DNA of 64,000 nucleotides from contig CANBVJ010000003.1 of NCBI GenBank assembly GCA_947372865.1, positions 1 to 64,000 on the forward strand, read 5' to 3'. Position numbers and translations under genes: made by a program. Under the pieces are notes generated by a model. The model had not been told where the DNA came from, made no database searches, and worked only from the letters and a program-made list of their open reading frames with translations. This stretch comes from Comamonadaceae bacterium (GTDB taxonomy: Bacteria; Pseudomonadota; Gammaproteobacteria; Burkholderiales; Burkholderiaceae_C). Positions 1-6,871 of the stretch are shown here, in pieces; the stretch's first letter is position 1, and the number at the start of each line of letters is the position of its first letter.

Positions 1-1514
1 TCGGCAAAGCCCTTGGTCACCCGCGCCACCTGGGCCACGGACACGCCTTTTTTCATCAAATCGAGCAGCCGGTCTGACGCGACCTCAAGTCCGCCGGACA
101 TGGCGATGCAGCCGCTTTGCGCCAGCAGTTCGGCCAGCTCAGGCGTAAAGGCTTTCTCAAAACGGATATTGCCCCACCATGACACTTTTAAATTGCGGCG
201 CAATATCTCTTGGGCCAGCGCTTTGAGCGCCTTGGGCGGCGCGGCCTCGTCCACAAAATGAAAGCCGGTCTGGCCGGTCTCGGCCACGATAGCTTCCATG
301 CGGTCCACCAGCGTGGTGGCAGACGCCGTCTCGTAGCGGGAGATGTAGTCTAGGCTCACGTCGCAAAAGCTGCACTTTTTCCAGTAGCAGCCTTGGGCCA
401 CGGTCAGCTTGTTCCAGCGCCCGTCGCTCCACAGGCGGTGCATGGGGTTGAGCATGTCCAGCAGCGACAGATATTTGCCCAGCGGCAAACCGTCCCAGGT
501 GGGCGTGCCCACGTCCTCGAAGGGCACGTCGGGTTCGGCCCAGTTGTGGTACCTGACTTGGCCGCTGGACGCGTCCCGCACAAAGGTGCGTACCAATCGG
601 CTGGCGGAGCGCTTGCCTCGCAGGTGTTCCAAGAGCGCCAGCAGGGGCCGCTCGCCCGCGTCTAGCGTGACAAAGTCCACATGGTCAAACAGCCGGGGCT
701 CGGTCATTTCGCGCAGCTCGGTGTTGACATAGCCGCCACCGAGCGCGATTTTGATATGGGGGTGGTGGGCGCGCACCGTCTGCGCAATGCGCAACGCGGC
801 GTACACGGCACCGGGAAAAGGCACGGATAAGAGCAGCAGTTGCGGCGCGTGCTGCGCTACGGCGGCCAGCGCCAAATCGCGCAGCACATCGCCAATCAGG
901 TTGGGGGGCGTTGCCAGCGCGGAGGCCAGTGGCTCGAAACTGGCCTGGCTGCCGGCCAGGCTTTCGGCGTAGCGCACAAATTCAAAGCGCGCATCAATCG
1001 CGTCGCGCAGCACATCAGCCAGGTCGTTCAGGTAGAGCGTGGCCAGGTGGCGCGCGCGGTCTTGCTGGCCCAGGGCGCCAAAGGCCCAGGCCAGCGGGTC
1101 GGCGGCTTCTGCGTCGCCATACACGTCCAGCGCCGCAAAGCGCGGTCCCTCGGGCAAGAAGCCGCGCCCGGCAATGCGGTGGCTGAGTGTGGAGTCGCGG
1201 CCCTGCAAAAACGCAATCGTGGGTGCAATCGTGGCGTGGTAGCTGGCAAAGTTGTCCAAAAAGCAGTGCACGCTGGCACTGCGCTGGGCTTCGGGCAAGG
1301 CCAGCGCATGGGTTTGCACGCGGCTCAGTCCCTCGGGCGTGAACAAGGCCAGCACCAAGGCCAGCGCCAAGTCGGCCTGCACCGCGTCTTCGCCCTGGGC
1401 GCGCAAAAAGCCGGTCAGGTAGGCGGTGGACGGGTAGGGCGTGTTGAGCTGCGTCATCGGCGGGATGATGCTCAGCACCCGTAAAGGGGCGCGGGGCGGG
1501 GCGGCTGTGCTCAT
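1..1514 (-). CDS. B12-binding radical SAM protein (partial, C-terminus outside window)
   Basis: Only the first 504 codons lie inside the window; the gene runs off the left edge. The N-terminal part has the Rossmann-like layout of cobalamin-binding domains, with a strand ending in LGGGYVN near residue 258. A radical SAM cluster motif follows: Cys376, Cys381 and Cys384 in GCYWKKCSFCD, so the spacing is C-x4-C-x2-C rather than the textbook C-x3-C-x2-C. Such enzymes bind a 4Fe-4S cluster, S-adenosylmethionine and usually cobalamin, and do methylations or radical rearrangements; the substrate cannot be read from the sequence. The ATG at 1514 is the first start after the gcvH stop and is preceded by only 34 bases, so it is probably the last gene of an etfQO-gcvH transcript. 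Family assignment is firm; function is unknown. Confidence 0.8.
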   Translation of the reverse strand, partial: MSTAAPPRAPLRVLSIIPPMTQLNTPYPSTAYLTGFLRAQGEDAVQADLALALVLALFTPEGLSRVQTHALALPEAQRSASVHCFLDNFASYHATIAPTIAFLQGRDSTLSHRIAGRGFLPEGPRFAALDVYGDAEAADPLAWAFGALGQQDRARHLATLYLNDLADVLRDAIDARFEFVRYAESLAGSQASFEPLASALATPPNLIGDVLRDLALAAVAQHAPQLLLLSVPFPGAVYAALRIAQTVRAHHPHIKIALGGGYVNTELREMTEPRLFDHVDFVTLDAGERPLLALLEHLRGKRSASRLVRTFVRDASSGQVRYHNWAEPDVPFEDVGTPTWDGLPLGKYLSLLDMLNPMHRLWSDGRWNKLTVAQGCYWKKCSFCDVSLDYISRYETASATTLVDRMEAIVAETGQTGFHFVDEAAPPKALKALAQEILRRNLKVSWWGNIRFEKAFTPELAELLAQSGCIAMSGGLEVASDRLLDLMKKGVSVAQVARVTKGFA

Positions 1515-1548
1515 GCGCGAATCAGCGCCGGGGTGCGGCGCTGCGGGA

Positions 1549-1920
1549 TCAGTTGGCAAAACCTGCGTAGGTGTGTTCGTCCATCAGCGCGTCAAGCTCC
1601 GTGGGCTGGCTTAGCTGCAGCTTGAAGAACCAGCCTTCGCCCAGAGGGTCGGTGTTGGCCAGGCTGGGGTCAGAGCGCAAGGCCTCGTTCACTTCGGTCA
1701 CGGTGCCACCCACGGGGGTAAACACGTCAGCCGCAGCCTTGACCGATTCCACCAGACCAGCCTTTTCGCCCGCCGCAAACACCGCGCCAATGGCGGGCAG
1801 CTCTACAAACACCACATCGCCCAGCACTTCCTGGGCGTGCACGGTGATGCCGACGGTGCCTGCAGGCGCCGCCTCGTCGTCGCGGGCAATCCAGACGTGT
1901 TCTTCGCTGTATTTCTTCAT
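1549..1920 (-). CDS. gcvH: Glycine cleavage system H protein (lipoyl carrier)
   Basis: This 123-residue protein has the normal length and motifs of GcvH, the lipoylated shuttle that carries the aminomethyl group between the P and T proteins of the glycine cleavage system. The lipoyl-accepting lysine is Lys61 in the ESVKAAADV motif, and the N-terminus MKKYSEEHVW is typical. The start at 1920 leaves a 5-base gap to the etfQO stop; a longer in-frame reading would run back into etfQO and gives non-family sequence. No gcvT or gcvP is adjacent. Instead the gene sits between electron-transfer-flavoprotein:ubiquinone oxidoreductase and a radical SAM gene, so this may be a second copy or a lipoyl carrier for another enzyme. 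Confidence 0.92.
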   Translation of the reverse strand: MKKYSEEHVWIARDDEAAPAGTVGITVHAQEVLGDVVFVELPAIGAVFAAGEKAGLVESVKAAADVFTPVGGTVTEVNEALRSDPSLANTDPLGEGWFFKLQLSQPTELDALMDEHTYAGFAN

Positions 1921-1925
1921 GGCGA

Positions 1926-3617
1926 TCACATCCCGGCGTAGTTGGGGCCGCCGCCGCCTTCGGGCGTGACCCAGACGATGTTTTGCGTCGGGTCTTTGAT
2001 GTCGCAGGTCTTGCAATGCACGCAGTTTTGGGCGTTGATTTGCAATTGGTCGGAGTTGTCGTCGGCCTTCACAAACTCATAGACGCCGGCCGGGCAGTAG
2101 CGCGCCTCGGGGCCGGCATATTGAGCCAGGTTGATGCGCACGGGTACCGACGCGTCTTTGAGCGTCAGGTGCGCGGGCTGATTTTCTTCGTGGTTGGTGT
2201 TGCTGATGAAGACGCTGCTCAGGCGGTCAAAGGTGAGTTTGCCGTCGGGCTTGGGGTAATCAATCGGCTTGCATTGGGCGGCAGGCTTGAGGTATTCGTG
2301 GTCCGCCTTGTCGCGGTGCAGCGTCCAGGGAATATGGCCGCGCAGTACAAACTGCTCAAAGCCGTTCATGAGCGTGGCGACGGTCAGGCCGTGCTTAAAC
2401 CAGTTTTTGAAGTTGCGATCTTTGTTGAGCTCGGTGTGCAACCAACTCTTCTCGAACGCTTCGGGGTAAGCGGTCAGCTCGTCGTGCTGGCGGCCCGCCA
2501 CCACGGCCTCAAACGCAGCCTCGCCAGCCTGCATGCCGGTTTTGATGGCGGCGTGGCTGCCCTTGATGCGGCCCACGTTCAGATAGCCCGCATTGCAACC
2601 CACCAGTGCGCCTCCGGGGAACACGGTTTTGGGCAAGGAATTGATGCCGCTGGCGTTAATAGCGCGCGCCCCATACGACAAGCGCTTGGCTGTGACCTCG
2701 CCCTTGTCGTTTTCAAAGTAGTAGCGCACGTTGGGGTGGGTTTTCCAGCGCTGCAGCTCTTCAAACGGGCTCAGGTAGGGGTTGGTGTAGCCCAGGCCGG
2801 TTACAAAACCGAGCGCCACTTTGTTGCCTTCAAGATGGTACAAAAAGGCGCCACCGTAGGTGTCAGATGACATGGGCCAACCGGCGGTGTGCATCACAAA
2901 ACCGGGCTGGTGGCGGCTGGGGTCAATTTCCCACAGCTCTTTGATGCCAAGGCCAAAGCTTTGCGGGTCGCGCCCGGCGTCAAGCTGGTACTTGGCAATC
3001 AGTTGCTTGCCCAGATGGCCGCGCGCGCCTTCGGCAAACACGGTGTATTTTCCCAACAATTCCATGCCCAACTGAAAGCTGTCCAAGGGCGCGCCGTCTT
3101 TGCCGATGCCCATATTGCCGGTGGACACGCCTTTGACCGCGCCGTCATCGGTGTACAAAATTTCAGCGCCGGTAAAGCCCGGGAAAATTTCCACGCCCAG
3201 CGCCTCCGCCTGCTCGGCCAGCCATTTGGTCACGGCACCCAGGCTGACAATGTAGTTGCCATGGTTGTCGGCAAACGGGGGCAAAACCATATTTGGCACG
3301 CGAAAGCCCGACTTTTCGCCCAAGAACACATAGGCGTCATCCGTCACGGGTTGGTTGAGAGGTGCGCCTAGCGCTTTCCAGTCGGGAATCAGTTCGGTCA
3401 GGGCCTTGGGGTCCATGATGGCGCCTGACAAAATATGCGCGCCTGGCTCGGAGCCTTTTTCCAGCACCACCACCGACACGTCCTTGCCCTTTTCAGCAGC
3501 GAGCTGCTTGACGCGAATCGCCGTGGCCAGGCCGCCGGGGCCGCCGCCTACGACGACCACGTCGTATTCCATTGACTCACGGGGTCCGAACTGGGCCAGT
3601 ATTTCTTGGTTTGTCAT
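1926..3617 (-). CDS. etfQO: Electron transfer flavoprotein-ubiquinone oxidoreductase
   Basis: The product (563 residues) takes electrons from reduced ETF, mainly produced by acyl-CoA and amino-acid dehydrogenases, and passes them to ubiquinone at the inner membrane. An N-terminal FAD-binding motif VVGGGPGGLATAI lies near residues 19-31, and the C-terminus has the ferredoxin-like 4Fe-4S region with CPAGVYEF and NCVHCKTCDIKDP. Length matches the family. I chose the ATG at 3617 (MTNQEILAQFG), preceded by a short GAG-type Shine-Dalgarno; the longer reading adds 28 residues with no family character. It is the first gene of a probable operon with gcvH and the radical SAM gene, and it diverges from an SDR gene that could belong to the same acyl-CoA pathway. 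Confidence 0.95.
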   Translation of the reverse strand: MTNQEILAQFGPRESMEYDVVVVGGGPGGLATAIRVKQLAAEKGKDVSVVVLEKGSEPGAHILSGAIMDPKALTELIPDWKALGAPLNQPVTDDAYVFLGEKSGFRVPNMVLPPFADNHGNYIVSLGAVTKWLAEQAEALGVEIFPGFTGAEILYTDDGAVKGVSTGNMGIGKDGAPLDSFQLGMELLGKYTVFAEGARGHLGKQLIAKYQLDAGRDPQSFGLGIKELWEIDPSRHQPGFVMHTAGWPMSSDTYGGAFLYHLEGNKVALGFVTGLGYTNPYLSPFEELQRWKTHPNVRYYFENDKGEVTAKRLSYGARAINASGINSLPKTVFPGGALVGCNAGYLNVGRIKGSHAAIKTGMQAGEAAFEAVVAGRQHDELTAYPEAFEKSWLHTELNKDRNFKNWFKHGLTVATLMNGFEQFVLRGHIPWTLHRDKADHEYLKPAAQCKPIDYPKPDGKLTFDRLSSVFISNTNHEENQPAHLTLKDASVPVRINLAQYAGPEARYCPAGVYEFVKADDNSDQLQINAQNCVHCKTCDIKDPTQNIVWVTPEGGGGPNYAGM

Positions 3618-3682
3618 GAAGGTCTCGCTGGATAATGAATACGAACACGGCGCGCCCTGGGCTACGCGGCATCTGGGCCGAC

Positions 3683-3699
3683 GCCCCGTCTGGCGGGGC
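3683..3699. promoter_or_regulatory. GC-rich hairpin in the etfQO/SDR divergent spacer
   Basis: GCCCCG and CGGGGC form a perfect 6-bp stem around the 5-base loop TCTGG. No T-run follows on either strand and both flanking genes point away, so it is not a terminator for them. It may be a structured 5' leader element of etfQO or chance pairing in GC-rich DNA. Confidence 0.3.
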
Positions 3700-3706
3700 A
3701 TAAAGC

Positions 3707-3724
3707 GACAGATTTTATTCTGTC
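3707..3724. promoter_or_regulatory. Perfect inverted repeat, candidate operator
   Basis: The half-sites GACAGA and TCTGTC are perfect complements separated by the AT-rich hexamer TTTTAT, giving an 18-bp palindromic site. It lies in the 157-base spacer between the divergent starts of etfQO (3617) and the SDR gene (3775), about 50 bases upstream of the SDR start. Geometry fits a dimeric transcription factor, but no regulator gene is nearby to name it. Confidence 0.4.
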
Positions 3725-3774
3725 ACGCAGGCCTGCCCGTGCGCTTGTTGCAATTACTTATGGAGATAACACGC

Positions 3775-4557
3775 ATGGCTTATCAGTTGGATCTTTCCGG
3801 GCGCGTCGCCTTTGTCACCGGCGCCAGTGGTGGCCTGGGCGCCCAGTTTGCCAAAACCCTGGCCCGCGCCGGTGCGGCGGTGGTGTTGGCCAGTCGCCGA
3901 CAGGACAAGCTCAAAGCCTTGCGCGCCGAAATTGAGGGCGAGGGTGGCAGCGCCCACACGGTCGAGCTCGACGTCACCGACCACGCCTCCATCAAAGCCG
4001 CCGTGGCGCGCGCCGAGACCGAGGTCGGCTCTATCGATATTCTGGTCAATAACTCTGGCGTCAGCACCACCCAGCGCCTGCAAGACGTGGCGCCCGAAGA
4101 CTTTGACTACGTGTTTGGCACCAACACCAAAGGCGCCTTTTTTGTGGCGCAAGAAGTGGGCAAACGCATGCTGGCGCGCGCCAAAGGCACGGCTCCAGGG
4201 GGTTTTACCGGCGGGCGCATTGTCAATATCGCGTCCATGGCAGGCCTGCGGGTGCTGCCGCAAATCGGCGTGTATTGCATGAGCAAGGCCGCAGTCATCC
4301 ACATGACCAAGGCCATGGCGGTGGAATGGGGCAAGTTTGGCATCAACGTCAACGCCATCTGCCCGGGCTACATTGACACCGAAATCAACCATGCCCACTG
4401 GGAAACCGAAGGCGGTAAAAAACTGGTGCAAATGCTGCCGCGCAAACGCATTGGCAACCCGCAAGACCTGGATGCGCTCCTGGTGATGCTGTGTTCGGAC
4501 CAAAGCCACTTTATCAATGGCGCCGTGATCGCCGCAGACGACGGCTTTGCCGCCTGA
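3775..4557 (+). CDS. SDR family NAD(P)-dependent oxidoreductase
   Basis: A classical short-chain dehydrogenase/reductase of 260 residues. The nucleotide-binding motif TGASGGLG is at residues 15-22, the structural motif appears as NNSG (usually NNAG) at 92-95, and the catalytic residues are Ser154, Tyr167 and Lys171 (YCMSK). The start at 3775 is set by a GGAG ribosome-binding site about 10 bases upstream; longer in-frame readings run back through the spacer and into etfQO antisense. The substrate is not readable; 3-hydroxyacyl-CoA or 3-oxoacyl substrates are plausible given etfQO across the spacer and another SDR converging on its 3' end. Confidence 0.88.
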   Translation: MAYQLDLSGRVAFVTGASGGLGAQFAKTLARAGAAVVLASRRQDKLKALRAEIEGEGGSAHTVELDVTDHASIKAAVARAETEVGSIDILVNNSGVSTTQRLQDVAPEDFDYVFGTNTKGAFFVAQEVGKRMLARAKGTAPGGFTGGRIVNIASMAGLRVLPQIGVYCMSKAAVIHMTKAMAVEWGKFGINVNAICPGYIDTEINHAHWETEGGKKLVQMLPRKRIGNPQDLDALLVMLCSDQSHFINGAVIAADDGFAA

Positions 4558-4582
4558 AGTCCGGCGCGCCCGCAGTAGCCAT

Positions 4583-4622
4583 AAAAAAGGCCGCGTCCAC
4601 CCGAGGGTGGAGCGGCCTTTTT
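4583..4622. terminator. Bidirectional rho-independent terminator
   Basis: A run of six A, then a GC-rich stem (AAGGCCGC paired with GCGGCCTT, extended by TCCACCC/GGGTGGA), then a run of T. Because A-run and T-run flank the stem, it can terminate both the plus-strand SDR gene ending at 4557 and the minus-strand SDR gene ending at 4644. Confidence 0.88.
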
Positions 4623-4643
4623 CGCCCTCGGGGGCTTGGCTAC

Positions 4644-5402
4644 TTAGCGCGGTGCCAGGCGAATGGCGCCGTCCAGGCGAATCACTTCGCCGTTGAGCAT
4701 GTCGTTCTCAAAAATATGCTGTGCCAGCTTGGCGTAATCCTGCGGCGTGCCCAGGCGTGAGGGGAAGGGGACGCTGGCGGCCAGCGAATCTTGCACTTCC
4801 TGGGGCATGCCAAACATCATGGGCGTGCCAAAAATGCCGGGGGCAATCGTCATATTGCGGATACCGTTGCGCGCCAAGTCGCGGGCGATCGGCAGCGTCA
4901 TGCCCACAATGCCGCCCTTGGAGGCGCTGTAAGCGGCCTGGCCAATTTGGCCGTCGTAGGCAGCCACGGACGCGGTGGAAATCATCACGCCGCGCTCGCC
5001 CGTAGCTTCGGGTTCGTTTTTGCACATGGCGTCGGCAGCCAGGCGAATCATGTTAAAGCTGCCCACCAGGTTGACGGTAATGCACTTGGTAAACAGACCC
5101 AGGTTGTGCGCGCCGTGCTTGCCCACGGTCTTTTCTGCGGGGGCAATGCCAGCGCAGTTGACCAAGCCCATCAGCTTGCCCAGTGAAACCGCCTTGGCTA
5201 CCACGGCCTGGCCGTCGGCTTCGTTGCTCACGTCGCACTTGACGAAGGCGCCGCCAATCTCACGCGCAATGGCTTCGCCTTTTTCGGCTTGCATGTCAGC
5301 AATCACCACAACGCCGCCCTTGGCGCTGAGCATGCGCGCCGTGCCTTCACCCAGGCCCGATGCGCCACCGGTGACGATAAATACTTTTCCTGCAATTTCC
5401 AT
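4644..5402 (-). CDS. SDR family 3-hydroxyacyl-CoA dehydrogenase-like protein
   Basis: A 252-residue short-chain dehydrogenase of the type related to 3-hydroxy-2-methylbutyryl-CoA dehydrogenase/HSD17B10. Visible are TGGASGLG at residues 11-18, the conserved NCAGIAPA stretch that replaces NNAG in this subfamily, and the catalytic YSASK. The C-terminal block [13 protein letters not shown]...[13 protein letters not shown] is characteristic of the subfamily. It would oxidise 3-hydroxyacyl-CoA intermediates of branched-chain amino-acid or fatty-acid breakdown with NAD+. The ATG at 5402 begins [10 protein letters not shown]; the longer reading adds unrelated residues. It is transcribed alone and converges on the other SDR gene. 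Confidence 0.87.
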   Translation of the reverse strand: MEIAGKVFIVTGGASGLGEGTARMLSAKGGVVVIADMQAEKGEAIAREIGGAFVKCDVSNEADGQAVVAKAVSLGKLMGLVNCAGIAPAEKTVGKHGAHNLGLFTKCITVNLVGSFNMIRLAADAMCKNEPEATGERGVMISTASVAAYDGQIGQAAYSASKGGIVGMTLPIARDLARNGIRNMTIAPGIFGTPMMFGMPQEVQDSLAASVPFPSRLGTPQDYAKLAQHIFENDMLNGEVIRLDGAIRLAPR

Positions 5403-5587
5403 GGAATGCTCCGACTCTGTGAGGTTGAAAAAATCTGCGTGGCGCGTCCTGCAAGGCGCTGCGCCGCCGGGCAATTATGTCGCACCGTTCCTTCGGAACC
5501 CTGACGGCGCCAGTCGTTGCGCCGAGCGTGGCGCAGCTTTTTTCTTTGGCGCTGGTAAACGCGCTGGATCAAACCTTGGATTTGTGC

Positions 5588-5596
5588 TGCTATACT
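5588..5596 (+). promoter_or_regulatory. Extended -10 promoter element of tRNA-Val
   Basis: The string TGCTATACT is an extended -10 element (TGn followed by TATACT). It would start transcription near 5603, leaving a leader of about 9 bases before the tRNA. No clear -35 hexamer was seen, which extended -10 promoters tolerate. Confidence 0.55.
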
Positions 5597-5611
5597 TCGA
5601 GGCTGAATTTC

Positions 5612-5688
5612 AGGCGCATAGCTCAGCTGGTTAGAGCACCACCTTGACATGGTGGGGGTCGTTGGTTCGAGTCCAATTGCGCCTACCA
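5612..5688 (+). tRNA. tRNA-Val (anticodon GAC)
   Basis: The 77-base sequence folds as a full cloverleaf. Acceptor AGGCGCA pairs with TGCGCCT, the anticodon arm is CCACC-TTGACAT-GGTGG with anticodon GAC, the T arm is GTTGG-TTCGAGT-CCAAT, and the 3' CCA is encoded. It decodes GUC/GUU valine codons. The gene has its own upstream -10 element and a downstream hairpin terminator, so it is a single-gene transcript. Confidence 0.97.
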
Positions 5689-5705
5689 ATAATGGTATAT
5701 AAATC

Positions 5706-5739
5706 AAGCACTTAGCGGAAACGCCTGGTGCTTTTTTTT
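5706..5739 (+). terminator. Rho-independent terminator after tRNA-Val
   Basis: AAGCAC pairs with GTGCTT, with partial pairing of TTAGCG and CGCCTG around a GAAA loop, followed directly by eight T. It begins 18 bases after the tRNA CCA end. Confidence 0.8.
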
Positions 5740-5819
5740 ATTTTTGTACGGATCAAAGGGACGGCCGCGCGTGGAGCTTGGTCTTGGAGTCAAAACCTGC
5801 GGCCTGCAAGTTTTTGTGG

Positions 5820-6764
5820 TCATCGATCCAGAAACGCCTGCGCTGCGGCGACCGTGGCCGCAGGGTCCTCTTCGTGCCCCACGTGCCCTAACTTGTCAAA
5901 CATCACGACTTGGCAGTTGGAAATATCGCGGTGGAACTTTTCGGCATTCTCTGGAGGTATGAGTCGGTCAAGGCCGCCCCACATCACCAAGGTTGGCTGC
6001 TTTATCTGCTGGATCTGTGCTTCAAATTCTCCGGCCTTGTTTTGGGAGAAACGTGCTGCCAAGGATTTTCGATTGCCGGTGCGCAGGGTGAGTTCGTAAT
6101 AGCGATCAATCAGTTCAGTAGTGATCTGGGATGGGTCGCCATAGACATTACGCAAACTTGACTCGATGACCCGGCGCGGGAGGATGTTGGCCATTAGGCC
6201 GCTGAGCATCGGAATTTGTGCCAGTTTGAAGCCAATCGGCACGGATGCAGCGTTGGTGGCGTATCCGGCGGAATCGACCAATATCAGCTTGCTCACGCGG
6301 TCTGGGTAGTCAACCGCGGTCTTCCAGGCCACGTAACCCCCCAATGAATTGCCAGCCAGCACCGCGTGCTGAATGTTTAGCGCGTCCATGAGGGATGCAA
6401 CGAAATGCGAATACACAGGCATGTGGTAGTTGCCATCAATCGTGGGTCCAGTGAGGCCAAAACCAGGTAAATCAACGCGAATAACGCGGTGCTTCGCCTG
6501 GAGCACATTGGCCCAACCGTCCCACGTGTGCAAGCTCGACGACGTGCCATGCAGCAGCACAATCGGTTGCGGGTCGTCGCGTGGACCTTCATCCCGCAGA
6601 TGGACTTGCATGCCGTCCACCAAAATGAATTGGGATGGCGGTGTGGCCCAGCGCTGTCCTAAATTCTCGGCTGACCGGTCCGGTGCCCAGACGGCAACAA
6701 TGCCCACGATGAAGAGCAGCGCGACGGAACCAAGAACGACGCCGAGAATTTTGAGCTTTTTCAT
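5820..6764 (-). CDS. Membrane-anchored alpha/beta hydrolase
   Basis: A 314-residue alpha/beta-fold hydrolase. An N-terminal hydrophobic helix (about residues 5-26, ILGVVLGSVALLFIVGIVAV) probably anchors it to the inner membrane with the domain outside the cytoplasm. The oxyanion region is LLHGTSSS, the nucleophile elbow GNSLGG, the acid is in WGGLDRLIP and the histidine in the final GHVGHEED. I chose the ATG at 6764 (MKKLKILG) because GGACGAG lies 3 bases upstream; the ATG at 6785 has no such site. Two sampled 60-base lines of this gene are about 48-53% G+C against about 63% in dxs, and it sits just downstream of a tRNA gene, so it may have been acquired. The substrate is unknown. Confidence 0.85.
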   Translation of the reverse strand: MKKLKILGVVLGSVALLFIVGIVAVWAPDRSAENLGQRWATPPSQFILVDGMQVHLRDEGPRDDPQPIVLLHGTSSSLHTWDGWANVLQAKHRVIRVDLPGFGLTGPTIDGNYHMPVYSHFVASLMDALNIQHAVLAGNSLGGYVAWKTAVDYPDRVSKLILVDSAGYATNAASVPIGFKLAQIPMLSGLMANILPRRVIESSLRNVYGDPSQITTELIDRYYELTLRTGNRKSLAARFSQNKAGEFEAQIQQIKQPTLVMWGGLDRLIPPENAEKFHRDISNCQVVMFDKLGHVGHEEDPAATVAAAQAFLDR

Positions 6765-6871
6765 TGACTCGTCCATTAGAGACATAGCTAGCTATCGTAG
6801 AACAGATTATCTGGCCTGACTGCGGAGCCGCCCAGGGATAAGCGTGATCGTCTTGTGCGCCAAGCCTCCAA

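Noticed and set aside
3355-4557. SDR reading starting 140 codons earlier
   Set aside because: The extra part is antisense to etfQO; a GGAG site supports the start at 3775.
5303-5707. 134-residue minus-strand reading containing GAIGLEPTTPTMSRWCSNQL
   Set aside because: It is the antisense translation of tRNA-Val plus part of the SDR upstream region; this string is a well-known false protein made from antisense tRNA.
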